Source: an uncultured Lachnospiraceae bacterium (GTDB lineage: Bacteria > Bacillota > Clostridia > Lachnospirales > Lachnospiraceae). From it: 64,000 nt of DNA. Under the pieces are notes generated by a model. It was given only the letters and a program-made list of their open reading frames with translations, was not told where the DNA came from and did no database searches. Shown one piece after another: positions 44,349-52,959 of this stretch; positions within the stretch are counted from its first letter, which is position 1, and each line of letters opens with the position of its first letter. The translations under genes and the position numbers were made by a program. The DNA lies in NCBI GenBank assembly GCA_947167135.1, contig CAMVGV010000002.1, positions 32,119 to 96,118 on the forward strand. Reading direction: 5' to 3'.

Positions 44349-45584
44349 TCACAGCGCGGCTCTGACCTGCTTTGGCTTATAGCCGTTTTTGTCGAGTGCG
44401 GACAGGATCTGCTCCTTATGCTCCGTGCCGAAGGCCTCCAGGGTGATCCGAAGCTCAACCTCGGCAGAACGGTTGGTATTCACGAACTGGTTATGCTCAA
44501 GCTTTATCACATTTCCGTTCTCTCTTGCTATGGTACCGGCAACTCTCTCAAGCTCTCCGGGCTTATCGGGCAGAAGGACGGAAACGGTAAATATCCTGTC
44601 TCTTAAGATGAGTCCCTGCTGCACCACACTGGACATGGTGATGACATCCATATTTCCGCCCGAAAGAACGGAAACCACCTTTTTCCCCTTACACTTAAGC
44701 TGCTTTAAGGCAGCTACCGACAGAAGCCCGGAATTCTCTACTATCATCTTGTGGTTTTCTACCATATCCAGAAAGGCGATTACAAGATCCGAATCCGGTA
44801 CGGTTATCACATCATCGAGATTCTTCTGAAGATAAGGGAAAATAAGCTTTCCCGGAGTCTTCACCGCAGTACCGTCAGCAATGGTGGAAGCGGACTTCAG
44901 TGTTGTGACCTTCCCCTTTTTCAGTGACGCAGTAAGACACGCGGCTCCCTCGGGCTCAACCCCTATAACCTTTACCTTAGGGTGGAGGAGCTTTACAAGA
45001 GCAGAAATACCTGTTGCCAGACCGCCTCCCCCTACAGGTACCAGGATATAGTCCACAAGCGGCAGCTCCTTAAAGATCTCCATTGCAATGGAGCCCTGCC
45101 CGGTCGCCACACAGAGGTCATCAAAGGGATGTACGAAGGTATAGCCATTTTCCTTTGCAAGCCTCATAGCCTCTGCACAGGCATCGTCATAAATATCCCC
45201 GTGAAGTATCACCTCGGCTCCAAGAGCCTTGGTGCGGTTGACCTTAATAAGCGGCGTGGTGGTAGGCATAACTATCACCGCCCTGCAGCCAAAGGACTGC
45301 GCCGCAAAGGCAACTCCCTGGGCATGGTTTCCGGCCGATGCTGTTATAACGCCTCTTTCCCTCTCTTCCTCTGAGAGACGGCTTACCCTGTAATATGCAC
45401 CTCGTATCTTGTAGGCGCCGGTTCTCTGCATATTTTCAGGCTTCAGATACACCTGGTTTCCGCAAGTCATGGAGAAAAAGTCACTGTGTATAAGCTTTGT
45501 TTCTACCGTGACCTCCCTTACTTTTTCCGATGCCTCTTCGAAGGCCTCCAGACTTAAGTACTCATATTCTTTATTCACCGACAT
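44349..45584 (-). CDS. ilvA: Threonine ammonia-lyase (threonine dehydratase)
   Basis: A PLP enzyme that turns threonine into 2-oxobutanoate and ammonia, feeding isoleucine synthesis or catabolism. The 411 residues have the PLP lysine, Lys59, in GAYKIRGAYY, the SAGNHAQGVA block and the glycine loop VPVGGGGLATG. A C-terminal ACT domain (about 330-400; LLPDKPGELERVAG) marks the short, ACT-regulated class. It lies 34 bases upstream of the hybrid kinase on the same strand, but a functional link is not evident. Confidence 0.93.
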   Translation of the reverse strand: MSVNKEYEYLSLEAFEEASEKVREVTVETKLIHSDFFSMTCGNQVYLKPENMQRTGAYKIRGAYYRVSRLSEEERERGVITASAGNHAQGVAFAAQSFGCRAVIVMPTTTPLIKVNRTKALGAEVILHGDIYDDACAEAMRLAKENGYTFVHPFDDLCVATGQGSIAMEIFKELPLVDYILVPVGGGGLATGISALVKLLHPKVKVIGVEPEGAACLTASLKKGKVTTLKSASTIADGTAVKTPGKLIFPYLQKNLDDVITVPDSDLVIAFLDMVENHKMIVENSGLLSVAALKQLKCKGKKVVSVLSGGNMDVITMSSVVQQGLILRDRIFTVSVLLPDKPGELERVAGTIARENGNVIKLEHNQFVNTNRSAEVELRITLEAFGTEHKEQILSALDKNGYKPKQVRAAL

Positions 45585-45628
45585 CTCCTGCTCTCCTGTC
45601 TTTCATCACAATAAACATCATTCCTGTA

Positions 45629-46094
45629 TGTCATCCTGAGGGCTTTAGCCTTTTGTCATCCTGAGGGCCTGCCATCTGTCATCCTGAGGGCGTCAGCCCG
45701 AAGGATCTTCCCTCCGATTATGAAAGATTCTTCGCTTCGCTATTCCCCTGTCATCCTGAGGGCGTCAGCCCGAAGGATCTTCCCTCCGACTATGAAAGAT
45801 TCTTCGCTTCGCTCAGAATGACAGTGTGCTTCGCTATTCCCTGTCATCCTGAGGGCGTCAGCCTTTTGTCATCCTGAGGGCGTCAGCCTTTTGTCATCCT
45901 GAGGGCGTCAGCCCGAAGGATCTTCCCTCCGATTATGAAAGATTCTTCGCTTCGCTCAGAATGACAGTGTGCTTCGCTCAGAATGACAGTGTAACCGCTT
46001 CGCCCGGAATGACAGTGTGCTTCGCTAATTCCCTGTCATCTTGAGGGCTTTGGCCTTTTGTCATCCTGAGGGCGTCAGCCCGAAGGATCTTTTT
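45629..46094. repeat. 466-bp array of dispersed repeats in both orientations
   Basis: The array fills almost the whole 519-base gap between ilvA and ftsY. I count nine heads reading GTCATCYTGAGGG on plus and four AATGACAG heads in the other orientation. Plus units mostly carry the GGGCGTCAGCCC interior; minus units the CGCTTCG interior. Plus and minus units meet tail to tail (GAAGGATCTT...AAGATTCTTC), so neighbouring pairs can fold back on each other. No gene and no unique spacers are present. Confidence 0.93.
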
Positions 46095-46103
46095 CTGGTA
46101 TTG

Positions 46104-46976
46104 TCATTTATTAAACAGATTATCCACAAATTTATCCGGATCGAATTTCTCGAGATCCGTGATCTTCTCTCCGAGACCTATAAATTTAACCGGGATCTTC
46201 AGTTCATTTTCGATACTTAAAACTATGCCTCCCTTGGCGCTGCCGTCAAGCTTTGTAAGGATTATACCCGTCACATCCGTTACGGACATAAATTCCTTCG
46301 CCTGATTCATGGCATTTTGTCCCGTTGTTCCGTCAACCACCACAAGGGTCTCCTTCTTTGCCCCGGGATATTCAGAGCTTATTATGGTATTTATCTTTTT
46401 CAGCTCATTCATAAGATTCTGCTTATTATGAAGCCTTCCGGCCGTGTCGCATAAAAGGATATCCGTATTTCTCGCCTTCGCCGCCTTAACGGAATCAAAA
46501 ACCACAGCTCCCGGATCACCGCCTTCGACTCCCTTTATGATATCGACTCCGGCTCTTTCAGCCCAGACCTGGAGCTGGTCTATGGCTGCAGCCCTGAAGG
46601 TATCCGCAGCGGACAGAAGCACCTTCTTTCCCATATCTTTATATATGTGTGCGAGCTTTCCCACAGAGGTGGTCTTTCCCACCCCGTTAACTCCGACAAT
46701 AAGAACCACCGACGGTCCTTCTTCAAAGGCATAAAGATCTCCCGTGTCGAAGCTTTTGAGGCTCTCCTTCATGCTGTCCATCAAAAGCTCCCTGCACTTC
46801 TCAGACTCGGAGATCCGCTGCTCCCTAACCCTTTCCTTTAGATCCTCAATAAGCTTCTCTGTTGTGGCGATGCCCACATCACCCATGATCAGAAGCTCCT
46901 CCAGCTCCTCATAGAATTCGCTGTCTATCTCCTTATATCCGGTAAAAAAATCAGCAATTTTCTGAAAAAATCCCAT
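46104..46976 (-). CDS. ftsY: Signal recognition particle receptor FtsY
   Basis: Membrane-associated GTPase partner of Ffh. The 290 residues are nearly all NG domain: GVNGVGKTTSVGKLA, DTAGRLHNK and TKLDGSAKGG. There is no long acidic A domain, only the short lead MGFFQKIADFF, which probably forms the membrane-binding helix. Its ATG overlaps the smc stop codon (TGATG). Confidence 0.96.
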   Translation of the reverse strand: MGFFQKIADFFTGYKEIDSEFYEELEELLIMGDVGIATTEKLIEDLKERVREQRISESEKCRELLMDSMKESLKSFDTGDLYAFEEGPSVVLIVGVNGVGKTTSVGKLAHIYKDMGKKVLLSAADTFRAAAIDQLQVWAERAGVDIIKGVEGGDPGAVVFDSVKAAKARNTDILLCDTAGRLHNKQNLMNELKKINTIISSEYPGAKKETLVVVDGTTGQNAMNQAKEFMSVTDVTGIILTKLDGSAKGGIVLSIENELKIPVKFIGLGEKITDLEKFDPDKFVDNLFNK

Positions 46977-49900
46977 CAGTCATAATCCTCCAGATCAACA
47001 TTTACCTGCGTAGAGACACCTTTCTCCTGCATGGTGATACCGTATAGCCTGTCCGACTTTACCATTGTTCCCCTTCTATGCGTGATCACGATAAACTGTG
47101 TATGCCTGGTCAGGTTACAAAGGTAGGACGCAAAGCGGTCCACGTTGGCCTCATCAAGCGCTGCCTCTATCTCATCCAGAAGACAGAATGGCGACGGCTT
47201 CAATGCCTGAATGGCAAAAAGCAGGGCAATGGCGGACAGAGCCTTTTCCCCTCCGGACAGCTGCATCATATTCTGCAGCTTTTTCCCCGGCGGCTGTGCG
47301 ATTATCCTGATATCAGTTTCCAGTATGTTCTCCGGATCGATAAGCTCCAGAGTTCCCTTGCCTCCGCCGAAAAGCTTCTTAAACACCACGTCGTACTGCT
47401 TCGAGATATCCTCAAACTTCTTTGAAAAGAGCTTTTTCATATTGTCGTCAAGCTCTGCTATTATATTTTTAAGATCCTCTTCGGCCTTGATAAGATCATT
47501 TCTCTGACCGTCCTCAAAGGTATATCTGTCAAAGAGATTCTTGTATTCCTCAATGGCATTGACATTCACATTGCCAAGCTCTCTTATGGCATTCTTTACG
47601 GCAAAGGTAGCCTTCTTTAGCCTGGGGAGATCAGTCATTTCCTCATTCTTAAGCTCAAGGGCAGCGCTTCTCGTCATCTGGTACTCGTCCCACATATAAT
47701 TGGTGAAGCTCTCCTCATCACGTTCACACTTTTCCTTTTGTGAAAGAAGCCTGTCTATCTCACGCTCTATGCTGCTCTTTCTTTCGCTGATATTTCCGAT
47801 CTCCCTGAAGATACCCTTCTGTTTTTCCGAAAGAGCGTTCTTTTTGTCATACAGTTCCTTAAGCTCCCGGTTCTTGGAGTCATTATCCGTCCCGTAATTC
47901 TCTATCTGCTCCTCAAGCCCCCGGATCTTTAAGGTCTTTGAATCCCTTTCCTTCTTGTTTTCTGAAATGCTCTGTTCTATTTTCTCTATTTCGCTCTCAC
48001 TCCGGCTGAGGACATTTGTGAGGCGGTTAAGCTCCTCCTCTACATGCGACTGCTCACCACGCAGGGATACGTTCTTCTTGTCCTCCTCTGAGAGCTTCTG
48101 CTTTAGCTTCTCGGACTTTTCGCTTATTTTCTCGATAGCGATATTCAGATCCTCGATCTCAACGGAAATTCCCTTCTCCTTATCAAAGGAGGACTGAAGC
48201 TCTGCATTTACCTTTTCCTTAAGAGCTGTGATCTCGGTTATCTGCTCCTCTATCGCCTTGTTCTCTTTTAATATCCCGCCGCTTCCCTCGCTAAGCTCCT
48301 TTTCACGGTCCTTAAGCTGCTTTAAACTCAATGAAGCGGTATTGTATTTTAATTCAAGCTCCTTCCTTTTTTCAGAAAGCTTATTCCTCTTAATTCCGTT
48401 ATCCGTCTTTTTTCTTCTGAGATCCTCGATCTTTTCGAGGCACTTATCTATCTCATTTAAGGTATCCTTCAGATCCCTTTCGAGAGCCTCTATCTCTCTT
48501 GTTCTGCCTAGCAGCCCGGAATTATTCTTGTATGCGCCTCCGGATATGGAGCCTCCGGGATTTAAGGCTTCACCTGAAAGAGTAACCATCCTGACCCTGT
48601 AGTGATACTTCTTCGCTATCTTTAAGGCGTTATCCACATTGTCTACAACAAGATAATTACCGAGAAGCGAGCCTGCCACCTTCTCATATTTTTTCTCGAA
48701 TTCCACCAGGGTATCTGCCCGTCCCAGAGCGCCCGTTTCGTTTAGCAGGGCATCATCGGAAAGATCCCTTGACTCTATTGATGTGAGGGGTAAAAATGTG
48801 GCGCGGCCGGCGTGCTCTGCCTTTAATATCTCTATAAGCTTTTTCGCTGTATTCTCGTCTCTTGTGACTATATTCTGGAGATTTCCCCCGAGAGCCGTCT
48901 CTATGGCGGTCTCATACTTTTTCTGAACCTTTATAAGGTCGGCAACCACTCCCTCTATCCCCTTTTCATGGCGCTTTTCCTCCATGGCCCGCTTGACGGC
49001 GCTTCCGTAGCCCTCATAGCGTTCAGCCATATTTTTCAGGCTTTCGAGCTTTGATTTCTTTTCGTGGTAAATTATCTCAAGGGAATGATGGTCGCTGTCG
49101 GCCTTCTCAAGCTCCTTACGTACCCTGCCGTCCTCCTCTTCCAGCTCTTCAAGACTGCTTCCCAGTCTCTTTAATGAAGCATCGGCCTCATCAAACTCCC
49201 TTAAAGCGGCATCTATCTCACCCTTTATCTCCTTTTCTCCCGTATGGATCCTGATAAGGCTCTGGGAGAGCTCTGACTTCCGAAGCTCTGCCTGCTCCAG
49301 CATTGTGTCGTATCTCGCGATGCTCCCCTTGATATCATTCCTGCCGTTCAGAAGCTCTATCAATGTGCCCTTTTTTCTTTCGAGCTCCTCATTCTTACTG
49401 TTATGCTCCTCGGTAAAAAGGTCTATCTGCTCTCTGTATTCGTCAAGACCCGAGTCTATTGCGGAAACCTTCTCGTCAATGGTGGCCTTTCTGACGGTCA
49501 GTTTCTGCTTTTCCTGCCTGTTTTTTTCGGTCTCGCTCTTTAATTCATTTATACGGTTTGTAAAGTGCTCGTCACTGACCTTTAAGGAGTGAATCTGCTC
49601 CTTTAGAACATTTATCTCACCCTCTATCTGTCCCTTAAACAGCGTGGAATTCGAGATCTCCGCTTTTTTTCTGTCAATCTCCTCATCAACGCACTTTAAC
49701 TCATCACCGATATTCACATAACTGTTCTGGCTTTCCGAATACTTCCCGCTTATTTCCTTCAGATCAGCCTCCGCTATGCCGCTTTTTCTCTCTATTTCCT
49801 TTAGCTCTGTATCGTTTCTCTCCGTCTCCAGCAGGAAAACATTGGTATCAAGCTCCTTTAAGTCCTCCTTTTTCCGGAGATATATCTTCGCCTTCTCTGA

Positions 49901-50524
49901 CTGGCCGCGCAGGGGATCCAGCTGTTTTTCAAGCTCGTCAAGCCTGTCTGTCACACGCAGGAGATTATTCTTCTCGTGCTCCAGCTTCCTTATGGCGGCG
50001 GCTTTCCGTCTCTTAAACTTGACTATGCCCGCAGCCTCGTCGAAAAGCTCCCTTCTTTCCTCGCTCTTTCCTGAAAGGATCTTATCTATCTGTCCCTGTC
50101 CGATTATGGAGTAGCCCTCCTGCCCCACACCCGTATCATAAAAAAGCTCCTGCACATCTTTCAGCCGGCAGGCGTTTCCGTTCATCAGATATTCGCTTTC
50201 GCCGGATCTGTAGACCCTACGTGCCACGGTTACCTCGTCAAATTCAACCCCAAGCGCGTGATCCGAATTGTCCATGGTTATGGCAACATAGGCGTAGCCC
50301 ATTGGTTTACGGGTTTCCGTACCGGAAAAGATAACGTCCTGCATGGAAGAGCCACGGAGCTCCCTCGCGCTCTGTTCTCCGAGAACCCAGCGCACCGCAT
50401 CGGCAACATTGCTCTTCCCCGAGCCGTTTGGTCCTACGATGGCAGTGATACCGTCCTTAAACTTAAATTCTATTTTATTTGCAAAGGACTTGAAGCCCTG
50501 TATTTCAATACTTTTTAAATACAT
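46976..50524 (-). CDS. smc: Chromosome segregation protein SMC
   Basis: A 1182-residue ATPase that loops and compacts chromosomal DNA. The N-terminal head has GPNGSGKSNVADAVRWVLG (about 32-50). Two long coiled coils surround a hinge at about 505-650 (GIEGVVADLIKV; GGSISGGAY). The C-terminal head has the signature LSGGEKALSAIALLFA and Walker B CLLDEIEAALDEANV. The length and layout are normal. It stands between rnc and ftsY as in most Firmicutes. Confidence 0.98.
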   Translation of the reverse strand: MYLKSIEIQGFKSFANKIEFKFKDGITAIVGPNGSGKSNVADAVRWVLGEQSARELRGSSMQDVIFSGTETRKPMGYAYVAITMDNSDHALGVEFDEVTVARRVYRSGESEYLMNGNACRLKDVQELFYDTGVGQEGYSIIGQGQIDKILSGKSEERRELFDEAAGIVKFKRRKAAAIRKLEHEKNNLLRVTDRLDELEKQLDPLRGQSEKAKIYLRKKEDLKELDTNVFLLETERNDTELKEIERKSGIAEADLKEISGKYSESQNSYVNIGDELKCVDEEIDRKKAEISNSTLFKGQIEGEINVLKEQIHSLKVSDEHFTNRINELKSETEKNRQEKQKLTVRKATIDEKVSAIDSGLDEYREQIDLFTEEHNSKNEELERKKGTLIELLNGRNDIKGSIARYDTMLEQAELRKSELSQSLIRIHTGEKEIKGEIDAALREFDEADASLKRLGSSLEELEEEDGRVRKELEKADSDHHSLEIIYHEKKSKLESLKNMAERYEGYGSAVKRAMEEKRHEKGIEGVVADLIKVQKKYETAIETALGGNLQNIVTRDENTAKKLIEILKAEHAGRATFLPLTSIESRDLSDDALLNETGALGRADTLVEFEKKYEKVAGSLLGNYLVVDNVDNALKIAKKYHYRVRMVTLSGEALNPGGSISGGAYKNNSGLLGRTREIEALERDLKDTLNEIDKCLEKIEDLRRKKTDNGIKRNKLSEKRKELELKYNTASLSLKQLKDREKELSEGSGGILKENKAIEEQITEITALKEKVNAELQSSFDKEKGISVEIEDLNIAIEKISEKSEKLKQKLSEEDKKNVSLRGEQSHVEEELNRLTNVLSRSESEIEKIEQSISENKKERDSKTLKIRGLEEQIENYGTDNDSKNRELKELYDKKNALSEKQKGIFREIGNISERKSSIEREIDRLLSQKEKCERDEESFTNYMWDEYQMTRSAALELKNEEMTDLPRLKKATFAVKNAIRELGNVNVNAIEEYKNLFDRYTFEDGQRNDLIKAEEDLKNIIAELDDNMKKLFSKKFEDISKQYDVVFKKLFGGGKGTLELIDPENILETDIRIIAQPPGKKLQNMMQLSGGEKALSAIALLFAIQALKPSPFCLLDEIEAALDEANVDRFASYLCNLTRHTQFIVITHRRGTMVKSDRLYGITMQEKGVSTQVNVDLEDYD

Positions 50525-50535
50525 TTCAGTTTATC

Positions 50536-50645
50536 TTGATGGCTTTGACCCGAAGGATCTTTTTAAGATTCTTCGCTTCGCTCAGAATGACATAAGGCTT
50601 CGCTCAGAATGACATAAGGCTTCAGCCCGAAAGATCCTTTTCTCT
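50536..50645 (-). repeat. Converging repeat copies between smc and rnc
   Basis: A degenerate plus-strand tail (GACCCGAAGGATCTT, to about 50562) meets a complete minus-strand unit (50565-50592), followed by two more CAGAATGACA heads and a GGCTTCAGCCCGAAAGATCC tail. The last part codes for the C-terminus of RNase III. Confidence 0.85.
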
Positions 50646-51314
50646 CTTCAAATACTCATATGCGGCCTGCTGCTCCGCGCTCTTCTTTGAGCTTCCCTGC
50701 CCTGCGGAAACCCTCATGCCGTTAATGTAGACCTCAACGGTATAGACCTTTTTATGGTCGGGACCGCTTTCACCTGCCACGATGTATTCCAGGGTATCCC
50801 CCTTTTTCTGGCATCTTTCCTGAAGGATGGACTTTGCATCATAAAAAAGCTGCTTTCTCTCCATATCCTTCAGTACAAACCTCCTGATATGCCTGGCAGC
50901 AGCCTCAAATCCGCCGTCTAAATAAACAGCCCCGATCACTGCCTCGAAGACATCGGAAACAATGGAAGCTCTTGATCTGCTCCCCTGCTCCTCTTCCCCA
51001 TGCCCTACCAGAATAAAATCAGACAGGGAGAATTCAGCGGCACATTCCGCAAGTGTGGGCTCACAGACCAGCGCGGCACGCAGTTTTGTCATTTCTCCCT
51101 CGGGCTTCTCCGGACGGCAGTTATAGAGATATTCGCTTACAACCAGCTCAAGGACAGCATCTCCCAGAAACTCCAGTCTCTCATAATCGGGATAAGTGTT
51201 TATCTTCAGCTCATTTACATATGAGCCATGTGAGAGAGCGGAGCGTAAGAGCATCCTGTCCCTGAAGTGATAATCTATTTTTTCTTCCAGCTCTTCCGGC
51301 CTGAATTCAAGCAT
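50622..51314 (-). CDS. rnc: Ribonuclease III
   Basis: Cuts double-stranded RNA during rRNA processing and mRNA decay. The 230 residues hold the catalytic domain with YERLEFLGDAVLELVVSEYL (the signature helix) and DVFEAVIGAVYLDGG, then a double-stranded RNA-binding domain (about 155-224; GSSKKSAEQQAAYEYL). The final residues KDLSG and the stop codon are read from a copy of the dispersed repeat, so the natural end was changed. It lies six bases after acpP. Confidence 0.96.
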   Translation of the reverse strand: MLEFRPEELEEKIDYHFRDRMLLRSALSHGSYVNELKINTYPDYERLEFLGDAVLELVVSEYLYNCRPEKPEGEMTKLRAALVCEPTLAECAAEFSLSDFILVGHGEEEQGSRSRASIVSDVFEAVIGAVYLDGGFEAAARHIRRFVLKDMERKQLFYDAKSILQERCQKKGDTLEYIVAGESGPDHKKVYTVEVYINGMRVSAGQGSSKKSAEQQAAYEYLKREKDLSG

Positions 51315-51320
51315 CCTGTA

Positions 51321-51551
51321 TTACTCTGATGCCCCGCGGATAGCGTTCACTGCGTCCTGCACAGTCACGATCTTTTCCGCATCCTCGGTATCGATGGTTA
51401 TATCGAATTCCTCTTCGATCCCCATTATGATCTGGAATACATCCAGGGAATCCGCACCGAGATCGTCAACAAAGGTGGTGTCAGGAGTTATCTCCGACTT
51501 GTCAACGCTTAAGACATCCGCAACAATGCTCTGAATCTTTTCAAATTCCAT
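51321..51551 (-). CDS. acpP: Acyl carrier protein
   Basis: A 76-residue acidic helical protein that carries growing fatty acyl chains on phosphopantetheine attached to the serine in DDLGADSLDVFQI. It lies between plsX and rnc, and its product feeds PlsX. Confidence 0.97.
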   Translation of the reverse strand: MEFEKIQSIVADVLSVDKSEITPDTTFVDDLGADSLDVFQIIMGIEEEFDITIDTEDAEKIVTVQDAVNAIRGASE

Positions 51552-51567
51552 GCTTACTTAATTCCTT

Positions 51568-52572
51568 TCACTTTTCCAGCTGTTCCCTTATCCTGTCTGC
51601 GATCCTCCCTTCCTTAAAGGAGACGCACTGCAGGATGGAATTCATTATTTCCCTGGACTTTGAATTGCCATGGGTCTTTACCACAAGTCCCTTCAACCCC
51701 AGAAGAGGAGCTCCCCCGTATTCACTTGCATCATATCTTTTCAGAGCCTTTTTTAAGGAAGGTGCCACAAGGGCTGCACCGATCTTTCCCGTAAGGGAGC
51801 TCAGCATAGCCCCCTTCACGTCCTTTAACAGGGTCTTTGCCACGCCTTCCATCATTTTCAGACAGACATTTCCCGCAAAGGCCTCACAGACAATGACATC
51901 TGTGTCCCCGTTTATTACATCCCTGGCTTCCACAGAGCCCGTGAAATTAATCCCCGGAGTGTTTTTCAGCAAGGGGAAGGTCTCTTTGACAAGTGCATTT
52001 CCCTTATCCTCCTCTGCTCCGATATTCAGTATGCCAACCTTTGGATTTTTTATGCCAAGTACATACTCCATATAAACAGAGCCCATCTGTGCAAACTGTA
52101 CCAGGTGGTTCGGCCTCGCATCCACATTGGCACCACAGTCCACCAGCAGAGAAACCCCCTTTGAAGTAGGGATAAGAGGCGCAAGCGGAGGTCTCTCCAC
52201 TCCCTTTATCCTTCCAATGAGAAGCTGTCCTCCAACCAGCACTGCACCTGAAGAACCCGCAGACACAAAGGCATCGGTCGTTCCGTCCTTTACAAGGTTT
52301 AAGCCCCTTACAATTGAGGAATCCTTTTTCTTTCGGATGGCCATTACCGGCGGTTCCGCGGTTTCGATGATCTCAGTGGAATAAACGGGGATAATGCGGT
52401 CTGACGGATATGAATACTTGGAAAGCTCGTTATCTACAGCCTCCTTTGTACCCGTCAGATATACCACGATATTTTTATTTAAGTTTACGGCATCCACTGC
52501 CCCTTTTATCACCTCAACCGGGGCATTGTCTCCTCCCATTGCATCCAGGGCCACTTTTGTGATGTCAGACAT
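51568..52572 (-). CDS. plsX: Phosphate acyltransferase PlsX
   Basis: Makes acyl phosphate from acyl-ACP for PlsY. About 334 residues; the family start VALDAMGGDNAP is close to the N-terminus and the C-terminal GLKGLVVKTHGNSK block is present. ATG at 52572 is chosen because AGGAGAG precedes it; the frame extends further upstream only across the terminator after rpmF. Confidence 0.96.
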   Translation of the reverse strand: MSDITKVALDAMGGDNAPVEVIKGAVDAVNLNKNIVVYLTGTKEAVDNELSKYSYPSDRIIPVYSTEIIETAEPPVMAIRKKKDSSIVRGLNLVKDGTTDAFVSAGSSGAVLVGGQLLIGRIKGVERPPLAPLIPTSKGVSLLVDCGANVDARPNHLVQFAQMGSVYMEYVLGIKNPKVGILNIGAEEDKGNALVKETFPLLKNTPGINFTGSVEARDVINGDTDVIVCEAFAGNVCLKMMEGVAKTLLKDVKGAMLSSLTGKIGAALVAPSLKKALKRYDASEYGGAPLLGLKGLVVKTHGNSKSREIMNSILQCVSFKEGRIADRIREQLEK

Positions 52573-52596
52573 ATTCTCTCCTAAAACATACCCACT

Positions 52597-52625
52597 TAAC
52601 AAAAGCCTGCCTTTACCGGGCAGGC
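52597..52625 (-). terminator. Terminator/attenuator between rpmF and plsX
   Basis: GCCTGCC (52605-52611) and GGCAGGC (52619-52625) form a stem followed on the minus strand by TTTTGTT. Being inside the operon it likely gives partial readthrough. Confidence 0.8.
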
Positions 52626-52652
52626 CTTGCATAATCACATTCTATTTAAGCT

Positions 52653-52835
52653 TTAATCCTCAACGTTGATGATTTCCTTCTTATTGTATGTCCCGCACTT
52701 CTTGCATACTCTGTGGGGGAACATAAGCTCGCCGCACTTAGGGCACTTAACGAGATTGTAAGAAGCCATTTTCCAGTTGGCTCTTCTCTGATCCCTGTGT
52801 CCCTTAGACGATTTATTCTTCGGGCAGATAGACAT
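52653..52835 (-). CDS. rpmF: 50S ribosomal protein L32
   Basis: A 60-residue zinc-ribbon ribosomal protein with CPKCGE and CKKCGT; the N-terminal MSICPKNKSSKGHRDQRRAN is the usual basic stretch. It heads the run to plsX, acpP, rnc, smc and ftsY. GAGGAGGTG is the ribosome binding site. Confidence 0.95.
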   Translation of the reverse strand: MSICPKNKSSKGHRDQRRANWKMASYNLVKCPKCGELMFPHRVCKKCGTYNKKEIINVED

Positions 52836-52872
52836 CCTAACACCTCCTCTTCGATTCTAGTCACACCCGCTT

Positions 52873-52901
52873 ATTATAAGGAACAATAATACCCTTGTCA
52901 A
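52873..52901 (-). promoter_or_regulatory. Consensus sigma-A promoter for rpmF-plsX-acpP-rnc-smc-ftsY
   Basis: On the minus strand TTGACA (52901-52896) and TATAAT (52878-52873) are both perfect and 17 bases apart. It is the strongest promoter I see in the window. Confidence 0.92.
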
Positions 52902-52959
52902 TAATTATTTTCAGGCCGGAAAACGAAGACCGGCATAAAACCGACAGGATCAGTTGATT

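Noticed and set aside
45585..45628. T-box or other amino-acid leader before ilvA
   Set aside because: Only 44 bases lie between the gene and the repeat array, and no T-box sequence is seen.
45629..46094. Possible CRISPR array
   Set aside because: The units have no unique spacers of regular length, occur in both orientations and have no cas genes nearby.
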